Shown piece by piece: positions 6,145-12,801 of a stretch of DNA of 12,801 nucleotides (the stretch's first letter is position 1; every line of letters starts with the position of its first letter). The position numbers were made by a program, and so were the translations under genes. A model generated the notes under the pieces. The model was not told the DNA's origin, made no database searches, and saw only the letters and a list, made by a program, of their open reading frames with translations. The DNA is from Candidatus Bathyarchaeota archaeon CG07_land_8_20_14_0_80_47_9 (GTDB lineage Archaea > Thermoproteota > Bathyarchaeia > Bathyarchaeales > Bathycorpusculaceae). The DNA lies in assembly GCA_002779555.1 (NCBI GenBank), contig PEWI01000010.1:2104-14904 (forward strand), in the 5' to 3' direction.

Positions 6145-7146
6145 AGGCTTGTTTCCCAGCAAGATTCTGAAGTATTCGTGGTTCTTCTTGGTGTCTCTGA
6201 CGCGTTCGGCTTTTCCCTGCGCAACAACTGTCTCGCCTGCTCGGGCTTGTTCACAGAACCTGCCACGGAAAGATACGATCTCCTCAATTGGCGTGACTTT
6301 TGTGCCTTCAAGTATCTGCACATTGCCAACCTTGTAGACACATGGAGTGAAGATTGATTCTGAATCGTTCACGATCGTTGCTCTAAGCTTTGAATAGCCG
6401 GAATTCACGTAGCGAACATCGCCATACTTCTCACGGACTTCACTCCAGTCTTTTACGAAACGAACAAAATAGTCTCTTTGCAGAAACTTTCCCTGCAAGA
6501 CTTTCCTAGATTCTGTTCGAACAAAGTCTTCGAAATCCATCATGGTGTCCTTCGAACGGAAACCGAACAGCGTTTTCAAATCCTCTCGATTGTAAGGTCT
6601 AAAGAAAGCGTTTTTCTCTTTCAAGAGGGCCTTCAACGCGGAATAGGCTCGCTTACAGTTTTCAAAACCATAGACAACATCGTCAATATCCGAGTTAGGA
6701 GTGTGCAACTTTGCCAGAATCGAGCCCGTAATTCCGATCTTGCTCCATGAAATTTTTGCATGTCTCCTCAAGAATGTGCAGAATTCGAGTGCGCAGGTTT
6801 CCACATCATCTAAGCCCGTGTCTTGGCGCAGTTCTCGTAACCTGTTAGCTGGCTTGTAATGATGTCTTACGTCTTCCGCCGGCACTTCGCAGAGTCTCTC
6901 GTCAAAAAAGCGGTCATGGACCAAGTAGTGCGGAAAGCGTTGCTCCAGAAATTGAAAACGCTCTGAAAGTGCGTACACTTTCCTGTAAGGAGTACTTTTG
7001 TTCCTACGAGTTCCATGCGGGTCTGGAATGAAACGGGGGAAGGCGATGATTGTGCTTGGTGGATGAATCAGCCCTTTAACGTCAAAGATGAGTCCAGCTT
7101 TGTTCTCTATTAGGTCTCCTTCTCTCGTCTTCATTCTACCATTCAC
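6121..7146 (-). CDS. Archaeal pol-beta-type nucleotidyltransferase, paralog 3
   Basis: The 341-residue product is the third copy, on the opposite strand and convergent with paralog 2. It has KAGLIFDVKGLIHPPSTI (16-33), the catalytic GSILAKLHTPNSDIDDVVYG (141-160) with G141-S142 and D153/D155, the IFTPCVYKVG stretch, and the C-terminal module AGETVVAQGKAERV. By eye its catalytic block is closer to paralog 1 (HT..SDID.VVYG) than to paralog 2. The start is GTG 7146; an ATG four codons in (7134) is the alternative and neither has a strong ribosome site. It begins 12 nt after the stop of the membrane protein gene upstream on the same strand, so the two are probably co-transcribed. Confidence 0.8.
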   Translation of the reverse strand: MNGRMKTREGDLIENKAGLIFDVKGLIHPPSTIIAFPRFIPDPHGTRRNKSTPYRKVYALSERFQFLEQRFPHYLVHDRFFDERLCEVPAEDVRHHYKPANRLRELRQDTGLDDVETCALEFCTFLRRHAKISWSKIGITGSILAKLHTPNSDIDDVVYGFENCKRAYSALKALLKEKNAFFRPYNREDLKTLFGFRSKDTMMDFEDFVRTESRKVLQGKFLQRDYFVRFVKDWSEVREKYGDVRYVNSGYSKLRATIVNDSESIFTPCVYKVGNVQILEGTKVTPIEEIVSFRGRFCEQARAGETVVAQGKAERVRDTKKNHEYFRILLGNKPSDYMVLA

Positions 7147-7158
7147 TTGAGTCCAACC

Positions 7159-7932
7159 TTACTGCTTCTGCTTTTCTCTTCTAGGTTCTAAGAAATCAAC
7201 TGCAAGTACCCTGATGTTGGCCTTTTTCAAAGCCAGAAGCACTGTAGAGCCAATTATCGCTCCAGCAAAGCAATTCAGGGAATCTGTAATGGCGTAATAC
7301 AGTGTCATCGGCGCCCAGAATGGGTACATTGTTGGAACCCCCCAATTCAAGATCCAAACCGCGTTGTTGTTGCTAGTTGCGATATCTCCTCCGATTCGGG
7401 CGATCCATGCAAGACACCACAAGGCTATTGGTAAACTTGCCGAGTTTCTGGCGTTTATGGAGTTGATAATCCAGTTTCGTATCGGTGGCACAACGATGAG
7501 TACCAGCACGAGCCAGTATTGCCAAGTTATGATTGGCATGAGTTCATACCAAGCGAATGGATGAGAAAACCATACTAGCATTTGAATCGCAAAGATTGCC
7601 GTTGCCATTTTCCACTTGTTAAACAATACTAATCCGCTCATCAAAGCCGCCATTGTTGGACCTAGAAAAGTGAGCAAGCCCATTTGGGTCGTCGGATTGA
7701 CATAGGGAACAATCCACCCGAAAACAAAGCCTGAAAGTGTACCCCAGACCGGCCCTAACAATGGGGAAGTCAAACTTGCAAGCAGAATGCTTGACAGTGT
7801 AACTACGACCGGGGTGCCTAGGATTGGATAAGCAGGAATCAAAGCGCTTGCTGACATCAAGGCCGCCCACACGCTAGCCAGAGCCAGAAGAACAGTGTTT
7901 GTGGAATATCTGGTAGCCATCCGCGTCAACAT
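7159..7932 (-). CDS. Multi-span membrane protein resembling an ECF transporter S component
   Basis: The 257-residue, strongly hydrophobic product has six or more predicted membrane spans (about 13-33, 40-60, 62-78, 82-104, 109-126, 137-158, 166-182 and 209-237) and a basic C-terminal tail (RREKQKQ). The N-terminal part resembles the substrate-binding S subunits of energy-coupling factor vitamin/metal transporters: LASVWAALMSASALIP in the first helix, then VTLSSILLAS and PVWGTLSGFVFGWIVP. S subunits work with a shared EcfT and two EcfA ATPases; none is visible here, so it would rely on proteins encoded elsewhere. ATG 7932 is used; ATG 7920 is equally plausible. It is followed after 12 nt by nucleotidyltransferase paralog 3. 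The substrate is unknown, and a different kind of membrane protein cannot be excluded. Confidence 0.65.
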   Translation of the reverse strand: MLTRMATRYSTNTVLLALASVWAALMSASALIPAYPILGTPVVVTLSSILLASLTSPLLGPVWGTLSGFVFGWIVPYVNPTTQMGLLTFLGPTMAALMSGLVLFNKWKMATAIFAIQMLVWFSHPFAWYELMPIITWQYWLVLVLIVVPPIRNWIINSINARNSASLPIALWCLAWIARIGGDIATSNNNAVWILNWGVPTMYPFWAPMTLYYAITDSLNCFAGAIIGSTVLLALKKANIRVLAVDFLEPRREKQKQ

Positions 7933-7960
7933 CCAATGTTGGACCTTTCATTCGGGTGTA

Positions 7961-7970
7961 CTTTTTTACA
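7961..7970 (-). promoter_or_regulatory. TATA-like box for the S-component-like gene
   Basis: TGTAAAAAAG on the minus strand is centred 34 nt before ATG 7932, consistent with a very short leader. It is called from spacing and A/T richness only. Confidence 0.3.
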
Positions 7971-7975
7971 CAACG

Positions 7976-7984
7976 TTAATAAAA
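7976..7984 (+). promoter_or_regulatory. TATA-like box for the CitG-family gene
   Basis: TTAATAAAA would place the transcript start near 8006. That falls just after the TTG at 8002 and favours the in-frame TTG at 8023, which has GGTGG at 8008-8012 ahead of it. It is a pattern-based call. Confidence 0.35.
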
Positions 7985-8001
7985 CTTACTGAAACAGTGA
8001 T

Positions 8002-8964
8002 TTGCTTGGTGGCGCTCGGTACTTGGAGCTTGCTGATAAAGCTAAACACGTTTCGCAGTGTCTCCAGCTGGCAATTCTGCTGGAGGCAGGCGCCCATAAG
8101 CCTGGAAACGTGAGTGTAGTAACCAATTTTGAAAAGACACGCTATGAGCATTTTCTTGCTTCAGCTGTGGCTGTTGGACCATCATTCGAGGCTGCAGCCA
8201 AGAAGGGAACGGAAATCGGGGAAGGCAGAGTTCCTGTCGCCAATGTTGGAGTTGGTCAGGTCATAAAGAATTCTGTGACCGTCGTCAACGCATGGCAACA
8301 TGGCGGAAACACGTTGCTCGGCACGATAATCCTGCTTTCGCCCTTGGCAATAGCCGCGGGAATGATAAGTACAGCAGCGTTCAAGATATCAGAGCTCAGA
8401 AAAAATGTTAGGTTGGTCGTTGAATCGACGACGCCTGAAGATGCGGTCAATGTTTACGAGGCGATCAGAATTGCTAATCCCGCTGGACTTGGTAAGGCTC
8501 CAGATCTTGACCTTTACGATCCAGCTTCAACCCGTAAAATTCTGGAAGAAAGGATTTCCCTGTATCGAGTGTTCAAGATTGCAGAGAAATACGACACGGT
8601 TTGTTCTGAATGGGTGAATAACTACCCGATAACCTTCGATGTTGCCTATCCCACCCTGACTGAACAGATAGAACATAAACGTGACCTCAGTACCGCCATA
8701 ATTCAGACTTTCTTGAAGATTCTCGGCGAGTATCCAGACACGTTCATTGCAAGAAAGACAGGCATGGAGAAAGCCCGTGAAGTTTCGCTCGAGGCGAAAG
8801 AAATCCTGAATCTCGGCGGACTTGCCACCGTTGAAGGCAAGAAGCGTCTCGACAGATTTGACCGCGAATTGAGAAGGCAGAGTAACCTTTTGAATCCTGG
8901 CACTACAGCGGACATTGTCTGCGCGGCACTGGCTCTGTGTGTCCTAGGCGGCTACAGGCCCTAG
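8002..8964 (+). CDS. CitG/MdcB-family protein (triphosphoribosyl-dephospho-CoA synthase family)
   Basis: The 320-residue product belongs to the family whose bacterial members join ATP to 3'-dephospho-CoA to make the prosthetic-group precursor of citrate or malonate lyases. Signature stretches are LLEAGAHKPGNVS (26-38; family form LE..A.PKPGNV), GNTLLGTIILLSPLAIAAG, and near the C terminus NPGTTADIVCAALALCVLGG. Archaeal homologs usually occur without citrate lyase, and no lyase subunit is seen here, so the true substrate is unknown; a related nucleotide-ribosyl transfer is the most one can say. TTG 8002 is the first start after an in-frame TGA at 7990; TTG 8023 is a good alternative given the upstream TATA-like box. 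Its TAG stop directly abuts the convergent permease gene stop with no gap. Confidence 0.8.
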   Translation: MLGGARYLELADKAKHVSQCLQLAILLEAGAHKPGNVSVVTNFEKTRYEHFLASAVAVGPSFEAAAKKGTEIGEGRVPVANVGVGQVIKNSVTVVNAWQHGGNTLLGTIILLSPLAIAAGMISTAAFKISELRKNVRLVVESTTPEDAVNVYEAIRIANPAGLGKAPDLDLYDPASTRKILEERISLYRVFKIAEKYDTVCSEWVNNYPITFDVAYPTLTEQIEHKRDLSTAIIQTFLKILGEYPDTFIARKTGMEKAREVSLEAKEILNLGGLATVEGKKRLDRFDRELRRQSNLLNPGTTADIVCAALALCVLGGYRP

Positions 8965-10083
8965 CTATTCTTTTTCAACCCATCTCTTGTACAAGAGGAT
9001 TCCAACGGCGTACAGAATTACCGCCGCGATGGCAAGAGTCCCAATTGGCAACAACAGGTCGCTCACGGTAGCGTTTCGAATCATTATGTCTCTCAATGCC
9101 TGAGCCGCGTAAGTCATCGGTATGAATCGGCCGAACTGTTGGAGATAATCTGGAAGGTACTCGATTGGGAAGTACATTCCCGTGAAGAACTGAAGCACTA
9201 TGCCCATCGTAGTGGCCGCGTTTGACGCTTCTTGCGGCGACCTCCCTATGCACGATATTATAAGCCCTAAGGCTATGCCGTTCATGGACCCTAGGAAGAG
9301 TATCGGAATCAGCAGGGGAAGGTTCCAGTTCAGTTTCGGGCCGAGCAGGACCACGGCTAGCACGGACATGATAATGATGGATATGGCTGTTTGGAAAAGG
9401 GCGGCGAGAGTTTTTCCAAGGAGCACGTTTATCGGGCCGGCTGGCGACGCTCTGATCTTCTTGAGTGTTCCTTTTTCCCTTTCGTAAACGATTGCTCCTG
9501 TCGAAACAACCATACTTGAGAATAACAGCGGATAGGTCAGCATACCTGGCACGATGTTTTCCTTGTAGCCTATTTTCTGGCCTACTACCGATGCTTCTTC
9601 GGTTACCGTCACGGGTTCCGTGTAGTTCGGTTTGAGAGTCTTGTAGAAGTTTGTGAAGAAAGCGTTGATTCCGCCTCTGACTAGTTGTGCAGTATCGGGA
9701 CTAGTGTTATCTACTGCCATCAGCACTTGTGCAGGTACAGGATCTGGGGAAGTGAGGTTCTGCGCGAAGCCTTCTGGAATTGTTATCACGGCGCGGACGC
9801 GGGATGCAGTGAGTTCGTTCATCGCTTCAGTCTTGTTGGTGAAATTCATGACGGTGAAGATTCCTGTGCCGTTGAGTCCTGACATTATGCTTGCACTTAT
9901 CCCGGACGGGTCATGGTCATAGTCAACTACTCCTATTTTTGCGTTGAACGGTATTTCTCTTCCGAAGATTGCAGTAAACAGGAGAAGTATCATCACTGGG
10001 AAAGCTATTGTCCAGAAGACCGTTCCTCTTTCCCTAAAGAACGTCTTGACATCTTTTACGGCAATACCGATTATAGCGTTCAA
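8965..10083 (-). CDS. ABC-2 type exporter permease
   Basis: The 372-residue product is the membrane half of an ABC-2 exporter. It has one N-terminal span (about 21-40), a large external domain (about 42-170) and a cluster of five C-terminal spans (about 178-200, 221-247, 255-278, 282-303, 343-365). The cytoplasmic YEREKGTLKKIRASP loop (200-214) is the hallmark of the ABC2 membrane family, and N-terminal VKDVKTFFRERGTVFW fits the coupling helix. It starts at TTG (10081-10083), whose bases overlap the TGA of the ATPase gene (TTGA), so translation is coupled. Such pairs export drugs, lipids, peptides or polysaccharides; nothing shows which one here. Confidence 0.9.
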   Translation of the reverse strand: MNAIIGIAVKDVKTFFRERGTVFWTIAFPVMILLLFTAIFGREIPFNAKIGVVDYDHDPSGISASIMSGLNGTGIFTVMNFTNKTEAMNELTASRVRAVITIPEGFAQNLTSPDPVPAQVLMAVDNTSPDTAQLVRGGINAFFTNFYKTLKPNYTEPVTVTEEASVVGQKIGYKENIVPGMLTYPLLFSSMVVSTGAIVYEREKGTLKKIRASPAGPINVLLGKTLAALFQTAISIIIMSVLAVVLLGPKLNWNLPLLIPILFLGSMNGIALGLIISCIGRSPQEASNAATTMGIVLQFFTGMYFPIEYLPDYLQQFGRFIPMTYAAQALRDIMIRNATVSDLLLPIGTLAIAAVILYAVGILLYKRWVEKE

Positions 10084-11012
10084 TTCTCTTCCTCCGTGAG
10101 CCTTCGACCGCTCAGTTTCAGAAACACGTCCTCCAAAGTCGGCTCGACAACCTCAATTTTCTCGGTAAGCACTTCATGTGCGCCAAGAGTGTTTGACACT
10201 TTGGTCATGATTTCCCACGGGTTCTTTGCAGAAATCCGAATCTCATCCCCCACCAATATGCCTCCATATTCTTTGAGAATCGTAAGTGCCTTCTTCGTCT
10301 GAGACTCTTTCACTCTCACGCGGATTGCTGGCTGTCCACCAATCGTTTCTTTCAGGACCCGCGGTTTGTCTAGTGCAGCGATTTTCCCTTTTTCCATTAT
10401 TGCGACTCTGTCACAGATTTCATCGGCTTCATACATGTCATGTGTTGAAAGAACCACTGTTTTCCCGTAGCCCTTGAGGTTTTTTATGAGCTCCCAGAAT
10501 TCTCTTTTGATGGAGGGGTCAAAGCCGCCTGTGGGCTCGTCCAAGATCACGATGGGCGGGTCGTGAATGATTGATGCTGCAAGGTTTGCGCGCCTTTTCA
10601 TGCCCCCTGAAAGTTTCTCGACCTTTCTGTTCAAGAACTCGCCGACGCCTAACACCTTTGAAGAGAAGTCAACTCTTTCCTTGAACTTCGCTGAATTCAT
10701 GGAATAGAGCGAAGCCGAGAAAGCAAAGTTCTCTTTCACGCTTAACAAGTCATAAAGCAGCGTTTCCTGAGGGCAGAACCCGATCAAGCTTCGGACCTTG
10801 TGTGAGTCCTTGAGCAAGTCAAATCCTCCGACAGTAACCCTTCCAGAGTCAAATCCTCTGATGCCGCAGAGTATCTCCATCAGAGTTGTTTTTCCAGCGC
10901 CATTTGGGCCTAACAGTCCGAAAGTTTCCCCTTCCTCGACATTGAAAGAGACACCGTCAAGAGCCTTAATGTGACCATAATGTTTCACCAAATCTTCAGC
11001 CTGAATGATCAT
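10080..11012 (-). CDS. ABC-2 exporter ATP-binding protein (CcmA/DrrA-like)
   Basis: The 310-residue cytoplasmic ATPase powers the permease encoded directly downstream. Visible motifs are Walker A GPNGAGKT (35-42), Q-loop PQE (81-83), signature LSGGM (134-138), Walker B IVILDEP (154-160), D-loop GGFD (162-165) and H-loop His191 in STHD. The C-terminal extension of about 90 residues ending in EPTLEDVFLKLSGR is typical of the DrrA-like subfamily. The ATG at 11012 has GGGAG on the minus strand (11022-11026) 9 nt upstream, and a TATA-like TTTATATG further out. The gene overlaps the permease by 4 nt. All catalytic residues are present. Confidence 0.95.
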   Translation of the reverse strand: MIIQAEDLVKHYGHIKALDGVSFNVEEGETFGLLGPNGAGKTTLMEILCGIRGFDSGRVTVGGFDLLKDSHKVRSLIGFCPQETLLYDLLSVKENFAFSASLYSMNSAKFKERVDFSSKVLGVGEFLNRKVEKLSGGMKRRANLAASIIHDPPIVILDEPTGGFDPSIKREFWELIKNLKGYGKTVVLSTHDMYEADEICDRVAIMEKGKIAALDKPRVLKETIGGQPAIRVRVKESQTKKALTILKEYGGILVGDEIRISAKNPWEIMTKVSNTLGAHEVLTEKIEVVEPTLEDVFLKLSGRRLTEEEN

Positions 11013-11072
11013 TCTTTCACTCTCCCAATAGCCCCTGCTCTAAACCGAGCACCTCTGCTTGCATACTTATCG

Positions 11073-11080
11073 CATATAAA
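11073..11080 (-). promoter_or_regulatory. TATA box for the ABC exporter operon
   Basis: On the minus strand this reads TTTATATG, preceded by A-rich sequence (GAAAAATG). It is about 65 nt from ATG 11012, giving a leader of about 40 nt that contains the GGGAG ribosome site. The same A/T core could also act for the plus-strand fwd genes, but it lies about 100 nt from their ATG. Confidence 0.45.
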
Positions 11081-11178
11081 CATTTTTCAATCCAACACAA
11101 GAACATCTACCTTAATCATCAGAATGCAGATATTCATGAGTCACAAGTATCTTGAACTGGACAAGCCGTGATTAACAC

Positions 11179-11601
11179 ATGGAGGAGAAACCAAAACTGC
11201 TCGTCACATTGCTTACCGGGCGAACAATAGAGCAGGGCGTGGGCAAAGAGCACGGCAAGAACTCAAAAGAATACTTCGAAAGCGTCTCAGTCTGCCACGT
11301 TGATCCTGAAGACCTAAGAGGGCTGGGGATAAAAGAAGGCACCAACATTTCAGTCTCAACAGCTCACGGTTCAATAGTCGTGAAAGCGGCAAAATCACTG
11401 AGAGCGCCACATCAGGGAGTGATCTTCATTCCTTATGGCCCATACGCAAACGCCATAGTTGATCCTGAGACCAACAGCATTGGCATGCCCTCTTTGAAAG
11501 GAATACCAGCCGAAGTTGAGCCTGCGCCTCACAAGCCTGTTCTAACCCTCAAAGAGCTTCTCAAGATGCAGTTCGGGAAGGGACAAAATGACAGTCGTTA
11601 A
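11179..11601 (+). CDS. fwdD: Formylmethanofuran dehydrogenase subunit D
   Basis: FwdD is the small molybdopterin-dinucleotide-binding subunit of the tungsten/molybdenum enzyme that reduces CO2 onto methanofuran (or runs in reverse), the first step of the archaeal C1 pathway. The 140-residue product shows LLTGRTIEQG (residues 11-20), CHVDPEDLRGLGIKEGTNIS, VIFIPYGPYANAIVDPET, and the GMPSLKGIPAEVEPA segment (103-117) expected at the pterin site. Length is normal. The ATG at 11179 is preceded by GTGAT (11168-11172), a partial ribosome-site match. The gene overlaps fwdB by 14 nt, so the two are translationally coupled. In the known complex FwdB and FwdD together hold the bis-MGD cofactor. Confidence 0.9.
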   Translation: MEEKPKLLVTLLTGRTIEQGVGKEHGKNSKEYFESVSVCHVDPEDLRGLGIKEGTNISVSTAHGSIVVKAAKSLRAPHQGVIFIPYGPYANAIVDPETNSIGMPSLKGIPAEVEPAPHKPVLTLKELLKMQFGKGQNDSR

Positions 11602-12801
11602 CGCCGTCGTTTGCCCAGTTTGCGGAGCATTGTGCGACGACATAGAATTGACCATCAAAGGAGGAAGAATAGTCAAAGTCAAGAACGGCTGTTCCATGTC
11701 TGAGGCAAAGTTCCTAAACTACAACACCGACAGGCCTTTGAAACCATTGATGAGAAAGAATGGAAAATTAGTTCCAGTTTCGCTCAAAGAGGCAGTGAGC
11801 AAGGCTGCTCAGATCCTTGCAGGAGCAACGTATCCGATATTGTATGGGTGGAGTTCAACAAGCTGTGAAGCTACGTCTACTGGCATTGCGCTAGCCGAAG
11901 AGGTCGGAGGAGTAGTCGATAACACTTCAACCGTTTGCCACGGGCCGTCAGTCCTGAGCATACAAGACGTCGGCATACCCACATGCACCCTCGGCCAAGT
12001 GCGGCACCGAGCCGACCTTGTGGTCTATTGGGGAAGCAACCCATGGAGCGCACACCCGCGACACATTGAGCGTTACACAACTTTTTCTGAAGGAAGGTTC
12101 GAGAAAAGTGAATGGAGAAGCTACTTGAGCAAGACCAAGGCGCTGACAGGAAGGAAAAAGGTCGCAAGCGTTCTGAGAAGATTGTCTGGTGAGGAAAAGC
12201 CTTCGGCACCTCCAGCTGCTGGTTCAGTGTCTTGCCCGGCGATCTCGAAAAAAGGCAGAAAGCTCATAGTTGTAGATGTCAGAAGAACAAGAACCGCCGA
12301 TGCTGCTGACTACTTCATCCAAGTCGAGCCGAACAAGGACTACGAGCTTCTTCAGACCTTCAGAGCTTTGATCCGAGATCAGGAGATTGATGTTGATAAA
12401 GTCGCTGGCATCCCGACGGAACACCTTGAAGAAGTCGCCGACGCAATGGTGGGATGCAACTTCGGAGTGATATTCTTTGGACTTGGATTGACCATGAGCA
12501 ACGGAAAGCTCAGAAACGTGGATGCTGCGCTTTCTCTGGCTCGAGACTTGAATACTCGCACAAAATTTGCGATCATGCCCATGCGCGGCCACTTCAACGT
12601 CACCGGGGCCGACATGGTTTTCACGTGGCAGACGGGGTATCCTTACGCTGTTGACTTTTCCATGGGATATCCACGGTACAATCCTGGAGAAACGTCAGTC
12701 ATAGATGTTCTCTTGCGCCGGGAATCAGATGCAGCCTTGATAGTTGCGTCAGACCCTGTGGCGAATTTTCCAAGAGAGGCAGCCAAGCACTTGGTTAAGA
12801 A
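11588..12801 (+). CDS. fwdB: Formylmethanofuran dehydrogenase subunit B, 3' truncated
   Basis: This is the catalytic subunit carrying bis-MGD with Mo or W and one [4Fe-4S] cluster. From ATG 11588 there are 404 complete codons before the window ends, with perhaps 60-80 residues missing. N-terminal cysteines C9, C12, C16 and C35 (VVCPVCGALCDDIE, KNGCSM) form the cluster site. Cys93 in GWSSTSCEATSTG is the metal ligand; it is encoded by TGT (11864-11866), so this is the cysteine form and not the selenocysteine form. YWGSNPWSAHPRHIERY, RKLIVVDVRRTRTADAAD, RGHFNVTGAD and ASDPVANFPREAAKHL are typical. Between GRF and RKLIVV (residues about 172-223, bases 12101-12256) there is a basic then Pro/Ala-rich stretch that I do not recall from well-known FwdB proteins, which have a much shorter link. 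It overlaps fwdD by 14 nt. Confidence 0.93.
   Translation, partial: MTVVNAVVCPVCGALCDDIELTIKGGRIVKVKNGCSMSEAKFLNYNTDRPLKPLMRKNGKLVPVSLKEAVSKAAQILAGATYPILYGWSSTSCEATSTGIALAEEVGGVVDNTSTVCHGPSVLSIQDVGIPTCTLGQVRHRADLVVYWGSNPWSAHPRHIERYTTFSEGRFEKSEWRSYLSKTKALTGRKKVASVLRRLSGEEKPSAPPAAGSVSCPAISKKGRKLIVVDVRRTRTADAADYFIQVEPNKDYELLQTFRALIRDQEIDVDKVAGIPTEHLEEVADAMVGCNFGVIFFGLGLTMSNGKLRNVDAALSLARDLNTRTKFAIMPMRGHFNVTGADMVFTWQTGYPYAVDFSMGYPRYNPGETSVIDVLLRRESDAALIVASDPVANFPREAAKHLVK

Noticed and set aside
4061..7146. MNT/HEPN toxin-antitoxin or anti-phage nucleotidyltransferase system
   Set aside because: The proteins are 330-364 residues with their own N- and C-terminal modules, and no HEPN partner with an R....H motif is adjacent.
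9913..10302. Plus-strand open frame of 129 codons over the ABC exporter genes
   Set aside because: Antisense to the permease/ATPase junction, where both real genes have intact family motifs.
11864..11866. Possible selenocysteine at the FwdB metal-ligand position
   Set aside because: The codon is TGT (cysteine), so the enzyme is the Cys form.
12224..12592. Minus-strand open frames opposite fwdB
   Set aside because: Antisense to conserved FwdB sequence; no domain of their own.

Overview
The window looks like a chromosomal segment of an archaeon from the TACK group, probably Bathyarchaeia-like. Two things point there. The left end carries an ESCRT-type cell division cluster (cdvA-cdvB-cdvC). 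The right end carries formylmethanofuran dehydrogenase genes (fwdD-fwdB), the entry enzyme of the archaeal C1 (methyl-branch Wood-Ljungdahl or methanogenic) pathway. TATA-like boxes, GTG/TTG starts and tightly packed or overlapping genes also fit an archaeon. The lineage is inferred from gene content; there is no rRNA in the window.

Layout: 1-2538 (+) is the cdv operon: the C-terminal part of CdvA, CdvB (ESCRT-III with a C-terminal winged helix) and CdvC (Vps4-type AAA+ ATPase with an N-terminal MIT domain). 2539-2884 is non-coding as far as I can tell and holds a strong inverted repeat. 2885-3934 (-) is a two-gene operon of a winged-helix regulator and MobB. 4061-7146 holds three paralogous archaeal pol-beta-type nucleotidyltransferase genes, two on + (overlapping by 13 nt) and one on -, converging with a 24-bp tail overlap. 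The third lies 12 nt downstream of a multi-membrane-span protein resembling an ECF transporter S component (7159-7932, -). 8002-8964 (+) is a CitG/MdcB-family protein (triphosphoribosyl-dephospho-CoA synthase family) whose stop codon abuts that of an ABC-2 exporter permease (8965-10083, -), itself translationally coupled to its ATPase (10080-11012, -). 11179-12801 (+) is fwdD followed by fwdB, which runs off the end.

How the genes fit together: CdvA should recruit CdvB through the CdvB winged helix, and CdvC should remodel CdvB polymers through MIT-proline motif contacts. MobB serves guanylation of molybdopterin, and FwdB is an enzyme that needs such a bis-MGD cofactor; this is a thematic link and the genes are not adjacent. 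The nucleotidyltransferase trio, the S-component-like protein and the CitG-like enzyme have no assigned substrate and are the least understood part.

Most notable points: cdvB has no ordinary start codon for its ESCRT-III core; the same LPEPP motif occurs in CdvA and CdvB; the nucleotidyltransferase paralogs share an unassigned three-part architecture; and FwdB carries an apparent insertion of about 50 residues. I saw no tRNA, rRNA, CRISPR array, transposase or integrase.
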